Assembly: GCF_016406305.1 (NCBI RefSeq)
Contig: NZ_CP066369.1
Location: 452,501-516,500 of the forward strand
Direction of reading: 5' to 3'
Source: Shewanella putrefaciens
GTDB lineage: Bacteria > Pseudomonadota > Gammaproteobacteria > Enterobacterales > Shewanellaceae
Length of the DNA: 64,000 nt
Below the pieces are notes generated by a model. That model was not told where the DNA came from, searched no databases, and saw only the letters and a list, made by a program, of their open reading frames with translations. Positions within the stretch are counted from its first letter, which is position 1. Each line of letters begins with the position of its first letter. Made by a program: the position numbers and the translations under genes. Below, piece by piece: positions 12,061-21,605 of this stretch.

Positions 12061-13125
12061 TTACTGCGCCAAAAACTGTATACGTGCTTGAATATAGGCA
12101 TATATCAGTTCACTTAAACTCTGACCTACATCCCTAAAACCGGCTTCAAGTCCCGCTTCGTGACAACTCGGTGCAGCTTCGGCCAAGTGCAAATAAGCAC
12201 AGGGGCAGTGGCGGGCGATGTAACTGACATAATGCGCCGCATCGAGCAGTGGCACGCCAGCCGCCGTAGAAGCGCTACTGGGCATTTTAGCGATAGCATC
12301 GACGTCGAGTTCTAATCCTACGGGTAAAGCCGTGTCATTTAGTTTGGCGGCGATTTCAAGCAAGGCTTGGCTTAGACTTATTTCACGGCGCACCCAAATT
12401 TGCTGCAGGCTATGCCAAGAACCACCAAACTCAGTCAGCTGAGTTAAATTGGCTTCGCTGTTTTTTAATTCGTGCAGCCCGAGTACATGATAAAACCCTA
12501 GGGCACCACGATCGGCGGCATAGCTAAAACCATTGCCGCTATGGCGGCCTTCGAGTAGACGAAAATCCGAATGGGGATCGAGATTTACCGCCGCAACTTG
12601 GCGCTGGTAATGGGCGAAGGTCGCCATCAATAACCCATAGGCATTGTTGTGACCGCCGCCGATGAGTATGGGTTCCAAACCCGCTTTAAAGATGGCGCTG
12701 ACGATACGGATCACGCGCTCATCGAGTTGTTCCACCGCATCGCGTAATTCATCTAAGGTGACGTCAGTGTTAGCTGTGGTATTAGTCGCGGTTTGTTGCT
12801 GTAGATCGGCGGTGTTAACTTGGCCTAACACTAGGCATTCGGCGCCAGACAAAAATCGGTTCGATTGCAGATTGAGCCATTGGCGCATGCTAGTGGTAAA
12901 GGCATCGGTGGCACCGCCGCGGCCTAAGTTTGCCCGTGGGCCTATGTCTTCACCGACGCCGACAATCGCAAAAACCGCACCGTGGGCCTTGGCCGTGGCG
13001 AGTATGGTTTCGAGTGAGTGTTCGTGATTGGCGAGGTGCACGCATTGGCCAAGTTTAGTCTCGCCGGTTCTCGGGCTGACTAAGGTAGCGATGTCGGCAT
13101 GGGTAAAAGGGATAAATTCGGGCAT
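12061..13125 (-). CDS. Arginase/agmatinase/formimidoylglutamase-family hydrolase
   Basis: Predicted binuclear-manganese ureohydrolase of 354 residues. Metal-site motifs are recognisable but variant: GGGHNNAYG in place of GGDHS, NLDPHSDFR in place of the DAHxDxR site, and LELDVDAIA in place of the DxDxxDP motif. Formimidoylglutamases (HutG, histidine breakdown) also carry GGGH, so that activity is the best guess. No hut genes are nearby, so arginase or agmatinase activity is not excluded. Single gene, leftward, with ubiE downstream and rraA upstream, the latter behind its own terminator. Confidence 0.8.
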   Translation of the reverse strand: MPEFIPFTHADIATLVSPRTGETKLGQCVHLANHEHSLETILATAKAHGAVFAIVGVGEDIGPRANLGRGGATDAFTTSMRQWLNLQSNRFLSGAECLVLGQVNTADLQQQTATNTTANTDVTLDELRDAVEQLDERVIRIVSAIFKAGLEPILIGGGHNNAYGLLMATFAHYQRQVAAVNLDPHSDFRLLEGRHSGNGFSYAADRGALGFYHVLGLHELKNSEANLTQLTEFGGSWHSLQQIWVRREISLSQALLEIAAKLNDTALPVGLELDVDAIAKMPSSASTAAGVPLLDAAHYVSYIARHCPCAYLHLAEAAPSCHEAGLEAGFRDVGQSLSELIYAYIQARIQFLAQ

Positions 13126-13212
13126 AGTGGAGAGTTCTTATAGGGCCAGAGATCACTTATTGTGGCGCAGGCTAGGGCGATTATTCAATGCCAGTAAAGG
13201 GGAAAGAGATAA

Positions 13213-13237
13213 TAAAAAAGCCAGCTTAGCTGGCTTT
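13213..13237 (-). terminator. Intrinsic terminator of rraA
   Basis: The stem AAGCCAGCT / AGCTGGCTT has a 1-nt centre and is followed by a T run when read leftward. It begins about 20 bp after the rraA stop. The stem has the same sequence as the rRNA operon terminator at 2743. Confidence 0.85.
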
Positions 13238-13256
13238 CTTGTCATCTCTTTTTTAC

Positions 13257-13742
13257 TTATTCAATATCGAGTGGCTCAGGCGACAGGATAATGCCTGTGT
13301 TATCGGCGTAGATATGGTCGCCGGGTAGGAAAGTCACACCGCCAAAATTGACCGGAATTTCCACCTCGCCCACTGAGTTGCCATCGGCGCCCACGGGGAT
13401 AGAAGCAAGCGCTTGAATACCAATGTCTAACTCTTCCAATGCATCCACATCGCGTACAGAGCCGTAAACGATAATGCCTTCCCAATTGTTGCTCACCGCA
13501 AGTTCTGCAATGGCACCATCGATAAGTGCGCGGCGCAATGAGCCACCACCATCGACCAGCAAGACTTTACCTTGGCCATCTTCTTGTAGGACCTCGGTGA
13601 TTAGGCCGTTGTCTTCAAAGCACTTAATAGTGCTAATAGAACCGCCAAAAGAGCTACAACCACCGTAGTTACTGAACATGGGCTCGACTACATCTACGAC
13701 ATCTAAGTACATGTCACATAGTTCTGAGGTGTTGTATTCCAT
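13257..13742 (-). CDS. rraA: Regulator of ribonuclease E activity A
   Basis: Trimeric protein that binds the C-terminal region of RNase E and lowers its activity, changing mRNA decay globally. The 161-residue length matches E. coli RraA. Characteristic segments include [54 protein letters not shown] and [18 protein letters not shown]. The fold was once named MenG and called a menaquinone methyltransferase in error. It is a single leftward gene with its own terminator, next to the divergently transcribed small membrane protein gene. Confidence 0.96.
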   Translation of the reverse strand: MEYNTSELCDMYLDVVDVVEPMFSNYGGCSSFGGSISTIKCFEDNGLITEVLQEDGQGKVLLVDGGGSLRRALIDGAIAELAVSNNWEGIIVYGSVRDVDALEELDIGIQALASIPVGADGNSVGEVEIPVNFGGVTFLPGDHIYADNTGIILSPEPLDIE

Positions 13743-14067
13743 ATTTACACTCCTATTGATCCGCGTTGCGTACAGTTTAGCGAGTTTACGCCAGTATAAA
13801 AGGGATCTATGAAAAGAAAAGTGTTATCAATCACGGTATTGTTGCTGCTGGCTCGTTAACACAGTCTGTAATATTTTTTCGTCACAGGATCGAAATTCCT
13901 GCTCAAAACTTGATATTAGTCATTAAATAACGGTTTTTTATTACAACTCTGTTGCGCACTTTGGTATTATATCCCAAGATTAAATTAACTTACGTAACTA
14001 AATTTGCTTTAGGGGCAAGGACCCCCCGTTATGCTTATGGACGGTAGAGGGCCTTTGAGAGGTGCCT
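13743..14067 (+). promoter_or_regulatory. Divergent intergenic region with a GC-rich leader before the small membrane protein
   Basis: This 325-bp AT-rich stretch separates rraA (leftward) from the small membrane protein gene (rightward) and must hold both promoters. I see no unambiguous sigma-70 pair. The last 55 bases before the rightward gene are unusually GC-rich and can fold: GGGGcaaggaCCCC near 14012-14025, then CCGT / ACGG around 14028-14045. This could be a structured 5' leader. It matches no riboswitch class I know. Confidence 0.35.
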
Positions 14068-14304
14068 ATGGAAGCTGTAAACACGATTGAAATTATTGGT
14101 TATTTTGCCTCTGTTATGGTGGCCATCTCATTAATGATGAAGAATATCATCTGGTTAAGATGGTTGAACTTTGTGGGCTGTACCCTGTTTGTGATCTATG
14201 GCGTATTCATTTCGGCTTGGCCAGTCGCAGGAATGAATGCGTTTGTTGCTTGTATTAATATTTATCATTTGACCAAAATTTACCGCGCTAAGGCGAGTTC
14301 CTAG
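14068..14304 (+). CDS. Small inner-membrane protein, YgjV/SemiSWEET-like
   Basis: A 78-residue protein with three predicted membrane helices. The ATG at 14068 is preferred because GAGAGG lies 5 nt upstream; a GTG two codons earlier is possible. The pattern IGYFASVMVAISLMM, then LRWLNFVGCTLFVIYGV, then WPVAGMNAFVACINIYHL resembles the repeat unit of YgjV-like proteins and, in size and three-helix plan, bacterial SemiSWEET sugar transporters that work as dimers. The assignment rests on pattern memory only. Single gene, divergent from rraA, followed by a long hairpin. Confidence 0.7.
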   Translation: MEAVNTIEIIGYFASVMVAISLMMKNIIWLRWLNFVGCTLFVIYGVFISAWPVAGMNAFVACINIYHLTKIYRAKASS

Positions 14305-14660
14305 ATCTTAGCTTGGGGCTGATCCCATTGTGTTGCTCTGATTTAAACTTGGGCAACACAATGGCTTCCTCAATATTTTTAGCTTTTCTTCCTGCTTCAT
14401 CCACCTCAAAAGCCTTAGTCACCCGTGGGACTGTCATAAAACTTTAGGCCAGATGTCACTTAGGCGTCATAGCCATTTCTTAGTCTCACACCATCTCACT
14501 ATGAGTTAAACAAATTCAATCGTGAATAGCGGCCTGAGTTTTGCGCCTTAGTTTTGATAAATCGAGAGCATTAAAGCCAAGCCTGCTAAGCGTTGTCGAG
14601 AGAGTGCACAGATTAACATCGCAGTAAAACTCGCTGGTATACCAGTAAGGAGCCTGTTCT
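14305..14660 (+). other. Intergenic region with an 11-bp dyad
   Basis: In this 356-bp gap a perfect dyad CATTGTGTTGC / GCAACACAATG lies at 14326-14336 and 14353-14363, with a 16-nt spacer. It begins 21 bp after the upstream stop codon, so it may end that transcript, though only a weak T tract follows (ATATTTTT at 14373-14380). The rest holds the promoter of the PAP2 gene, whose Shine-Dalgarno AAGGAG sits just before 14661. No gene is seen. Confidence 0.6.
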
Positions 14661-15173
14661 ATGTTGAGTTACGTTGCAGACTTAGATAAGCGAATGTTTT
14701 TGCATGTTGTGAGCTTCACGCAGCGCCACGGTTTGTATGCCAATGCAAAGCGAGTGTCTGCGAGTGGCGACGGGCATGTGTATTTGTATCTTTCGCTGGG
14801 CTTGATGTTGACGCATGCCCAAGGGCAAGCCTTATTCAACTTGATGTTAGCGAGTTTTTTGGTCGAGTTACCTTTGTATTTGTTATTGAAAAATAGCATT
14901 CGCCGCATAAGGCCCTGCCATGGGTTGGTGGGCTTTGAAAGCGGTTTTGAGCCATCGGATCGTTTCAGCTTACCCTCGGGACATACGGCCGCCGCCTTTG
15001 TGATGGCAACGAGCGTGGCACAGGTTTACCCGGCTGCTGCCCCTGCCGCATATGTATGGGCCCTTGCTATAGGTGGTTCGCGTATCTGCCTTGGTGTGCA
15101 TTATCCCTTAGATATAGTGGCGGGCGCTTTATTGGGGACTGGAGCCGTATGTTTGGTGTATCCCGTCATTTAG
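14661..15173 (+). CDS. PAP2-family membrane phosphatase
   Basis: Predicted integral membrane lipid phosphatase or phosphotransferase, 170 residues. The three motifs of the acid phosphatase/PAP2 superfamily are present in order: KNSIRRIRP, PSGHTAAAF with the catalytic-region histidine, and SRICLGVHYPLDIVAG with the nucleophilic histidine. About five membrane helices surround them. Substrates in this family include undecaprenyl pyrophosphate and phosphatidyl phosphates; the sequence does not say which. AAGGAG lies upstream of the start. The following glycosyltransferase gene is 59 bp downstream on the same strand, suggesting a joint role in a lipid-linked glycan step. Confidence 0.9.
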   Translation: MLSYVADLDKRMFLHVVSFTQRHGLYANAKRVSASGDGHVYLYLSLGLMLTHAQGQALFNLMLASFLVELPLYLLLKNSIRRIRPCHGLVGFESGFEPSDRFSLPSGHTAAAFVMATSVAQVYPAAAPAAYVWALAIGGSRICLGVHYPLDIVAGALLGTGAVCLVYPVI

Positions 15174-15232
15174 CTCAGTTTCGGATCTCATTTGTTGAAA
15201 CTCCCCATCATCCATCGATTAAAGGATAAGCA

Positions 15233-16273
15233 ATGCGAATACTCTACGGAGTCCAAGGCACAGGGAATGGCCATTTAAGTCGTGCGCGCGTGATGGCTAA
15301 GTCACTGATAAAGAATGATATCAAAGTAGATTTTTTATTTTCTGGCCGTAAGCCTGAGCAGTTTTTCGATATGGAATGTTTTGGCGATTATCGTGTGCAG
15401 GCGGGGATGACATTTGCGACCCACTCTGGGCGCGTTAATGTGCCGCAAACTGTGCGGCAAAATTTGTCATTGTCGTTACTTAAGGATATACAAGCCCTTG
15501 ATTTAAGTTGTTATGACTTAGTGTTAAATGACTTTGAACCCGTATCGGCTTGGGCTGCCCGCCGTCAGGGCGTGCCTTCGATTGGTATTAGCCATCAGGC
15601 GGCGCTAACGCATCCGGTCCCCAAACTCGGTAGCACTTGGTTTAATGAGTTATTGCTCAATTACTTCGCCCCCGTGGATGTCGCGCTTGGGTGTCATTGG
15701 CATCACTTTGGTTTTCCCATATTGCCACCCTTTGTCGAGGTTGATGCCAGCCCGATTGAGCACACGCACCAGATCTTGGTTTATTTACCCTTTGAAGACG
15801 CGGATCTGATTGCGGACTTCCTCAAGCCCTTTAGTGATTATCAATTTTTGGTGTACCACGGCCAGCAGCCGAAGGGGCAAGTTGCTGAACATATTAAATG
15901 GCATGGTTTTAATCGTGACGGTTTTAAGCAGCATCTTGCCAGTTGCGGTGGAGTGATAGGCAATGCTGGCTTTGAGCTTGCCAGCGAAGCATTAACCTTA
16001 GGTAAAAAACTCTTAGTCAAACCGCTGATAGGTCAGTTTGAGCAACTGTCTAATGTAGCCGCACTACAGTTATTGGGCGCTGGAGATAGCATGATGAGCC
16101 TCGATATTAATGTGGTAAAGCGCTGGCTTAAAACGGCATCGCCTAACCCTATTGCTTACCCTCAAGTGGGGGATACGCTGGTTAAATGGATCCGTAGTGG
16201 CGACTGGCACCATAGTCAGCCCTTATGCCAAGATCTATGGAGCCAAGTGACGCTCCCCGATACCTGGCGCTAG
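15233..16273 (+). CDS. MJ1255/VC2487-type glycosyltransferase
   Basis: A 346-residue GT-B-like glycosyltransferase. The N-terminus MRILYGVQGTGNGHLSRAR gives the Gly-rich donor-site loop of the family, which resembles MurG and the UDP-glycosyltransferases. The C-terminal half has the nucleotide-sugar binding pattern GFNRDGFKQHLASCGGVIGN followed by FELASEALTLGKKLLVKP, with the conserved Glu before the Gly-Lys turn. AAAGGA lies 6 nt before the ATG. It follows the PAP2 gene and may act on the same lipid-linked substrate. The sugar and acceptor are unknown. Confidence 0.88.
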   Translation: MRILYGVQGTGNGHLSRARVMAKSLIKNDIKVDFLFSGRKPEQFFDMECFGDYRVQAGMTFATHSGRVNVPQTVRQNLSLSLLKDIQALDLSCYDLVLNDFEPVSAWAARRQGVPSIGISHQAALTHPVPKLGSTWFNELLLNYFAPVDVALGCHWHHFGFPILPPFVEVDASPIEHTHQILVYLPFEDADLIADFLKPFSDYQFLVYHGQQPKGQVAEHIKWHGFNRDGFKQHLASCGGVIGNAGFELASEALTLGKKLLVKPLIGQFEQLSNVAALQLLGAGDSMMSLDINVVKRWLKTASPNPIAYPQVGDTLVKWIRSGDWHHSQPLCQDLWSQVTLPDTWR

Positions 16274-16409
16274 GTTTTTCATTGCGATGAAAGTCAATTA
16301 GGCACTAGCTGGGCCAATGGGGTTAGCGTATAATTTCGTCAATTTTGCTGTAAGTTCCTTTCAGCGTGTCTATGTTGGCCTAGTCTGGCCGTTAATTATG
16401 TTGTTATAA

Positions 16410-17825
16410 ATGAGCCTAAAGAAGTTTACTCAGTACAAGTTACTGTTTTTGATGTTGTTGTCTCTTTGTGTTTTGCTCACTTTCATTCCCGATCAGGCTT
16501 ACCATATCCCCGGCCCTGATACGGCCAAACAAAACTTCCACGTCATTGAGTTTAACGATCAAGGTCAACCCCATAATGATGGGCAATGGCAAGGCTTGCA
16601 GGCACGAATTTTACAGTCCAATACCGACACAGTCCCCGAATTGCTGATTTTTGTCCATGGTTGGCACCACAGTGCCGAGCCAAAGGATGAAAACTTTATT
16701 GCCTTCGAGCAGTTTTATCAGCAGATGGCGGCGTCCGATGCCCAGCGTAACTTGCTTGGCCTTTATATTGGCTGGCGTGGCGATAAATATGATCCATTCT
16801 GGCTCGATGGTTCAGATGATGCGAAAAGCTGGATTGAACCCTTAGATTTCCCGACCATTTTACAGCGTAAACGGGTCGCTAAACGTATAGGTCAGTTAGG
16901 CTTATCCCAACTATTGGATAAGCTCGATACGTTAGTCGCGCAGCATAAATTGCTGCGTTATACCGTGATAGGCCATAGCCTTGGTGGGGCTGTCGTTTTG
17001 CATGCCAGTAAAGATCGCATTAAAACGGCTATCGATAATCAGCAGGATAACCCGAATTTATTCTTGCTGCTAAACCCTGCCGTCCCGGCGAAGGAATACC
17101 GGCCATTAGATACGCTGGTGAGTATAGATAGGCAAAAACCGAGCATGGTGGTATTGCAGTCTAAGGGGGATTTTGCGGTAAAAGAAGCCTTTAACTACAT
17201 CAAAGACGGTGAGCGTGCCGTGGGCAACTCCTGGGCCATTACCCACGATATTGATAAATGTTCCGCAGGAAACTGTGATACTCCCATTAAGGTGCCGTCG
17301 GCTTTAATGGCCCACGATCAAATCCCCGGTTGTATGATGACCTTACCCCATTCGGGCTGGAAAATTCGTGCGCGCCTGCAGGCTCGTCGCAGTGTGCAAA
17401 CCTGTCCCGATGCCAATATGCAGGCCGTGTGGGTGCTGGCCGTGTCCGATGAAATTGTCTCCGGGCACAATGGTATCTTGACGCCGGATCATGCAAAAGC
17501 CTTGTCCGAGGTGATGGGAATGATTGATTTGTATCGAAATCAATTACCTAAACATGCGGTGGAAAGTCCCGCCAACCAAGATCTCGGCGCCTTAGCGCCA
17601 GAGTCTGAGGTTGCAGCACCTAGTGAAGGTGAAGCGGCAGTGCCAGAAGAGCCCGTTGTTATTGTTGAGCCTTTACCGAATGAGCAAAATTCAGGATCTA
17701 AGCAAGGTGAGTCATCTATCTCCGAAGAGCCACCAGCACCAATCACTGATCCTGAACTACCGCTACAGCCTGAGATTCAGCGAGAGGACAATCTTGAATC
17801 TCAACCTGAGAATAAAGACATTTAA
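16410..17825 (+). CDS. Membrane-anchored alpha/beta-hydrolase with acidic Pro-rich tail
   Basis: A 471-residue protein with an uncleaved N-terminal membrane helix (about 8-26). An alpha/beta-hydrolase domain follows: the oxyanion motif LIFVHGWHHSA (about residue 75) and the nucleophile elbow VIGHSLGGAVV (about 190). A C-terminal tail from about 390 is rich in Pro, Glu and Ser and is probably disordered. Four cysteines in the middle region (CSAGNCD, GCMMT, TCPD) could form disulfides if the domain is periplasmic. Lipase or esterase activity is likely but the substrate is unknown. No good Shine-Dalgarno precedes the ATG. Confidence 0.75.
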   Translation: MSLKKFTQYKLLFLMLLSLCVLLTFIPDQAYHIPGPDTAKQNFHVIEFNDQGQPHNDGQWQGLQARILQSNTDTVPELLIFVHGWHHSAEPKDENFIAFEQFYQQMAASDAQRNLLGLYIGWRGDKYDPFWLDGSDDAKSWIEPLDFPTILQRKRVAKRIGQLGLSQLLDKLDTLVAQHKLLRYTVIGHSLGGAVVLHASKDRIKTAIDNQQDNPNLFLLLNPAVPAKEYRPLDTLVSIDRQKPSMVVLQSKGDFAVKEAFNYIKDGERAVGNSWAITHDIDKCSAGNCDTPIKVPSALMAHDQIPGCMMTLPHSGWKIRARLQARRSVQTCPDANMQAVWVLAVSDEIVSGHNGILTPDHAKALSEVMGMIDLYRNQLPKHAVESPANQDLGALAPESEVAAPSEGEAAVPEEPVVIVEPLPNEQNSGSKQGESSISEEPPAPITDPELPLQPEIQREDNLESQPENKDI

Positions 17826-17865
17826 GTCTAAAAAAGCGCTTAATCCCTTACAGATAGTGCGAATA

Positions 17866-17906
17866 ACCACCAGATTGAACTTGACGTTATCTGTCCATCT
17901 GGTGGT
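17866..17906 (+). terminator. Bidirectional terminator between convergent genes
   Basis: The stem ACCACCAGAT / ATCTGGTGGT (10 perfect pairs, 21-nt loop) lies between the hydrolase gene and the convergent chemoreceptor gene. A short T-rich stretch (CGTTTTAACG) follows on the plus strand. Confidence 0.7.
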
Positions 17907-17919
17907 CGTTTTAACGAGA

Positions 17920-19548
17920 TTATGCGGTTTTAAACTGTTTAACATTTTGCTCTAAGGTTTTTGCCAGCACCTCAAGCTTCTTACTTGCCATGGTAATTTT
18001 ACTGGCTTGTTCCTCTGCGAGCGAAGCTGAATGGGTTATCTCACTAAAGTTATGATTAATTTCTGAGGCTACAACAGATTGTTCTTCCGCTGCGGTGGCA
18101 ATCTGGGTGTTCATATCGCTTATTTTAGTGACAGATAGATTGATTGCATACAAGGAGTCTCCTGCAGATTTAGCTTGTTGGACACTGATATCAGCCTGAA
18201 CTTTACCTTCATTCATCACTGCAACGGCGTTCATTGAGTTGCCCTGCATCTTCCCGATAACCGTTTGTATTTGCCCTGTGGATTCCTGCGTGCGGCGGGC
18301 TAGATTGCGAACCTCATCGGCAACGACAGCAAAACCACGACCTTGTTCGCCGGCTCTTGCCGCTTCAATTGCGGCATTTAGTGCAAGCAAATTAGTTTGC
18401 TCTGCAATGCTTTGGATAACTTCCAATACTGAACCAATTTGACGGCTATCTTCCGATAAATTATTGATAACCTCAGCAGCTTCACTGACTTTGTCGGCGA
18501 GTTTATTAATGCTTGCTTGGGTTTTACTCACTTCATTCTGCCCAGCCGTGAATTCATTCGTGGCGGTTTGTGCTAAAACAGCCGCGTCGCTGGTGTGGTT
18601 TGCGACCTCGGAAACAGTCGAAGACATTTGATTAATTGCCGTTGCACCTTGTTCTGTGGCAGCTTTTTGATTACCTATCAACTCCTCGTTGTACTGTGCG
18701 GTGAGTAATAATTCATTCGATGCGGTAAGTAACTCGCTGGCCGCTTTTATCGAATTTTTAGTGATCCCCGACATATGGTCAGTTAAATCTTTAAGTGCAC
18801 TTAAAATACTTTCGGATGTATGGAATTTCACTTGTGTCGTTAAATCACCAGATGCGATTTCTTTTATCACAGAAGCTGCATATTCAAGTTCGCCACCAAC
18901 GAGTTTTTTTAATCGATTGACGGTACTCATAGCCACAAGGGAGCCGATAATAATCGCAATAGTGGTCACAACGAGCATAATCCACTGAAAACTGTTTGTT
19001 TGCTCACGGGCGGAGGCAACCTGATGTTGTATTGCTTCCTCTTGATAATCGATTAACTTATTAATCCGCTTCAGCCATTCGCTGTATGCAGGTGAAACAG
19101 TCGTAATTAAATAATCGGTTGCTTCGGCTTGGCGGCCATTGTTGACCATAGCCAGTAAGTTTTCGGTCAAAGATAATGTTGTTGTCTCGGTTTCTTTAAT
19201 TAACCGTAACAGGTTTTGTTCTTCTGGACTGTGTTTCACTCTTGCGTACATGTTATCTAATACAAGTGCCGCTTTCTGGTAGTACTCATTAAGACGAATA
19301 ATGTCATTTTGGTGTAACTTTGATTTATCGTTATCTTTGGCTAAAACGACATCCCTAATAGAAATAGCCCTATCATGCACGCTACCACGGAAGTTGATGG
19401 CTTGGCGTTGTTCTACGGCGGTTTGCTCGGACAGTTCAGTCAAATTTTGATCTGCTATGCTGATTTTGAACAGGCCAAAGAGTGTGATACCAAGCATGAT
19501 CAATAGCAGCACTGCGAAGCCTGAATACAAACGTTTTATTACATTCAT
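17920..19548 (-). CDS. Methyl-accepting chemotaxis protein
   Basis: Chemoreceptor of 542 residues that signals through CheA/CheW. Membrane helices lie at about 8-30 and 190-210 and enclose a periplasmic four-helix-bundle ligand domain (about 35-185). A HAMP domain and the cytoplasmic signalling coiled coil follow. The hairpin tip [21 protein letters not shown] and [18 protein letters not shown] is fully conserved. No C-terminal NWETF-type pentapeptide is present, so methylation enzymes are not tethered there. It is monocistronic and convergent with the hydrolase gene. Ligand unknown. Confidence 0.96.
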   Translation of the reverse strand: MNVIKRLYSGFAVLLLIMLGITLFGLFKISIADQNLTELSEQTAVEQRQAINFRGSVHDRAISIRDVVLAKDNDKSKLHQNDIIRLNEYYQKAALVLDNMYARVKHSPEEQNLLRLIKETETTTLSLTENLLAMVNNGRQAEATDYLITTVSPAYSEWLKRINKLIDYQEEAIQHQVASAREQTNSFQWIMLVVTTIAIIIGSLVAMSTVNRLKKLVGGELEYAASVIKEIASGDLTTQVKFHTSESILSALKDLTDHMSGITKNSIKAASELLTASNELLLTAQYNEELIGNQKAATEQGATAINQMSSTVSEVANHTSDAAVLAQTATNEFTAGQNEVSKTQASINKLADKVSEAAEVINNLSEDSRQIGSVLEVIQSIAEQTNLLALNAAIEAARAGEQGRGFAVVADEVRNLARRTQESTGQIQTVIGKMQGNSMNAVAVMNEGKVQADISVQQAKSAGDSLYAINLSVTKISDMNTQIATAAEEQSVVASEINHNFSEITHSASLAEEQASKITMASKKLEVLAKTLEQNVKQFKTA

Positions 19549-19751
19549 TTATAACACCTTATTTTGATATTAGGTTTCTTGCTATCAGATGTTTAGTGTA
19601 CGTTAACGTGACGATTTTAGATCACTAAACAGCCATATTAACTTATTGGTTTTGTGCTGTTTCAGATGAAATCTTATCCACGCGCTCAAGCAGGTTAGTT
19701 GTTAAAATGCCAGTTTATGCAAGTCTTGTATAAAAATGCCTAATAAACAGA

Positions 19752-20366
19752 TTATTGCGAATTTTTTGTCTGCCATTTTCGCCAAGTGAGGATAAGCAAA
19801 AAGGCCATTAGCAGGCTCACTATCGCCCATGTGGGATATTTATGTAGGTGATAAAATGCCAGCATTGGGGCGATTTCATCGCGGATTAACACTGGGCCTA
19901 ATCCAAAGAGTGTCACCCAAATGCTGGTGGCCAGCACATTGCCAATCACAAATTGTTTAAGCGGCATTTTCGCGAGACCACAGCCGATAAACATAAATTG
20001 TTTTAATCCTTCAACAAAGCGACTCAAGACTAAAGCGGCAATGCCATATTGACCGATAATGCCGTGGATTTTGTCTTCGAGTTGCGGCTTTATCCAGCCT
20101 TTTTTAAGCAGCACATCGCCAAAACGCCAGCCGATCAAATATCCCAAACTATTACCGGATAAGGCGCCGCAGGCAGCAACCACCAATACCAAAGGCAGTG
20201 ACATTTGCCCTGTAGCGGCTAATAGGCTGGCGACAATCAGCAGAGATTGCCCCGGTGCGGGGATCCCAAACCCTTCAAGGGCGATGGCGATAAACAGCAG
20301 CAGATAACCGTATTGCTGCAACCAAGGTGTCATTTCGGTGATGAGATGTTGTAGAACTTCGGGCAT
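19752..20366 (-). CDS. DedA-family inner-membrane protein
   Basis: A 204-residue polytopic protein of the DedA/SNARE-associated family, proton-motive-force-dependent flippases or transporters linked to undecaprenyl phosphate recycling and envelope integrity. Conserved pieces are the re-entrant-loop signature EGFGIPAPGQSLL, GNSLGYLIGWRFGDVLLKKGW, and the second-half motif SRFVEGLKQFMFIGCG. The usual phrase is R-F-x-P-x-R; here the proline is replaced (RFVEGLKQ), which places it in a variant subgroup. Single leftward gene. Function is inferred from the family. Confidence 0.88.
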   Translation of the reverse strand: MPEVLQHLITEMTPWLQQYGYLLLFIAIALEGFGIPAPGQSLLIVASLLAATGQMSLPLVLVVAACGALSGNSLGYLIGWRFGDVLLKKGWIKPQLEDKIHGIIGQYGIAALVLSRFVEGLKQFMFIGCGLAKMPLKQFVIGNVLATSIWVTLFGLGPVLIRDEIAPMLAFYHLHKYPTWAIVSLLMAFLLILTWRKWQTKNSQ

Positions 20367-20495
20367 GGGATAAAGACAATATTTACGCTAGATGGGCCAA
20401 TCATACTCGCCACACTAAACCTCTGGATAGGTTTATGGGCAAAGTTTCATCTAGGATTTTTAGCGCTAAAGCGGCTACGGCCAATATGGCGGGAA

Positions 20496-20521
20496 TAAAA
20501 AAGGCCGAACTGAGTTCGGCC
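20496..20521 (-). terminator. Intrinsic terminator of ppaC
   Basis: The stem GGCCGAAC / GTTCGGCC with a TGA loop is followed by a T run when read leftward. It starts about 20 bp after the ppaC stop codon. Confidence 0.9.
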
Positions 20522-20541
20522 CTCAATATTTATTATCGTGC

Positions 20542-21462
20542 TTAAGCGAATGCGGCTTGCAGTTGTGGCACAACTTGTTTCTTACGACTTAATACGCCGT
20601 CTAACCACACTTTGCCATCGACAGGAGTCTTGCCATAGGCGCGATTGATTAAGTCGGCGTCGTCAGAAACCACTAACAGTTCTGAGCCTTCTTTCATGAT
20701 GTCAGTCAGCAGTAACAATACGCTGTGACGGTTACCTTCCACTTTTAGTGCTTTGATATCGGCTTCTAATCCAGCCTTGATATCATCAAATACTGACAGA
20801 TCAATGACTTCTAACTGGCCGATACCCACTAAGTTACCGTTCATATTGAAGTCTTTAAAGTCGCGCATAACCAGATCGCGTGCTGGTGTGCCTTCAACGG
20901 CAGATTTGACTTTGAACATTTCCATGCCCAGCGCTTTAAAATCTTCAATACCGGCGATTTCGGCTAAGGCTTCAACGCAGCGAATGTCGGCTGTGGTGCA
21001 AGTCGGTGATTTGAAGATCACGGTATCGCTAAGGATGGCGCACATCATAATGCCAGCGATATTTTTCGGGATGGCGACTTGGTAAAAGTCATACATCATC
21101 TTGATAACAGTGTTGCTGCAACCGACTGGGCGGATCCAACATTCTAGCGGTGTATCTGTGGTGAGATCGCCTAGCTTGTGGTGATCGACAATCCCGACGA
21201 TAGTCGCTTGGGCGATATCATCCGGCGCTTGGGTCAGCTCTGAATGGTCAACGATATACACTTGCTCGCCAGCGTAGCTGGTTTTGTATTCTGGCGCTTC
21301 GAAGCCGAAACGTTCCAGAATAAAGGCGGTTTCGGGTGATAATTCACCTAAACGTGCGGCAATGGCTTCTTCACCGATTTGGTTTTTTAAATAGGCTAAC
21401 GCGATAGCACCGCAGATTGAATCAGAATCGGGGATCTTGTGACCGACAACGTAAATAGGCAT
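20542..21462 (-). CDS. ppaC: Manganese-dependent inorganic pyrophosphatase (family II)
   Basis: Cytosolic DHH-superfamily enzyme that hydrolyses pyrophosphate to phosphate and drives biosynthetic reactions forward. The 306 residues carry the metal-binding motif GHKIPDSDSICGA, the active-site VDHHKLGD and, in the DHHA2 domain, the C-terminal SRKKQVVPQL with the substrate-contact Arg-Lys-Lys. Family II enzymes are usual in Firmicutes but occur in Shewanella and Vibrio. Monocistronic, with a terminator close behind; upstream lies a divergent-spaced AT-rich stretch and a YhcH-family gene on the same strand. Confidence 0.96.
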   Translation of the reverse strand: MPIYVVGHKIPDSDSICGAIALAYLKNQIGEEAIAARLGELSPETAFILERFGFEAPEYKTSYAGEQVYIVDHSELTQAPDDIAQATIVGIVDHHKLGDLTTDTPLECWIRPVGCSNTVIKMMYDFYQVAIPKNIAGIMMCAILSDTVIFKSPTCTTADIRCVEALAEIAGIEDFKALGMEMFKVKSAVEGTPARDLVMRDFKDFNMNGNLVGIGQLEVIDLSVFDDIKAGLEADIKALKVEGNRHSVLLLLTDIMKEGSELLVVSDDADLINRAYGKTPVDGKVWLDGVLSRKKQVVPQLQAAFA

Positions 21463-21605
21463 TTCAGGGACTCTCCTTTAAATTTATGGCAATTTTAACA
21501 ATATTTGACCCGATTCGGAAATAGCCAAAGCGCATATCACTGCGCCCTTAAGTCGTTATTAGGCTAAAAATACTGAGCTTAGGTTCGGCGAGTATTGTTT
21601 AAGGC

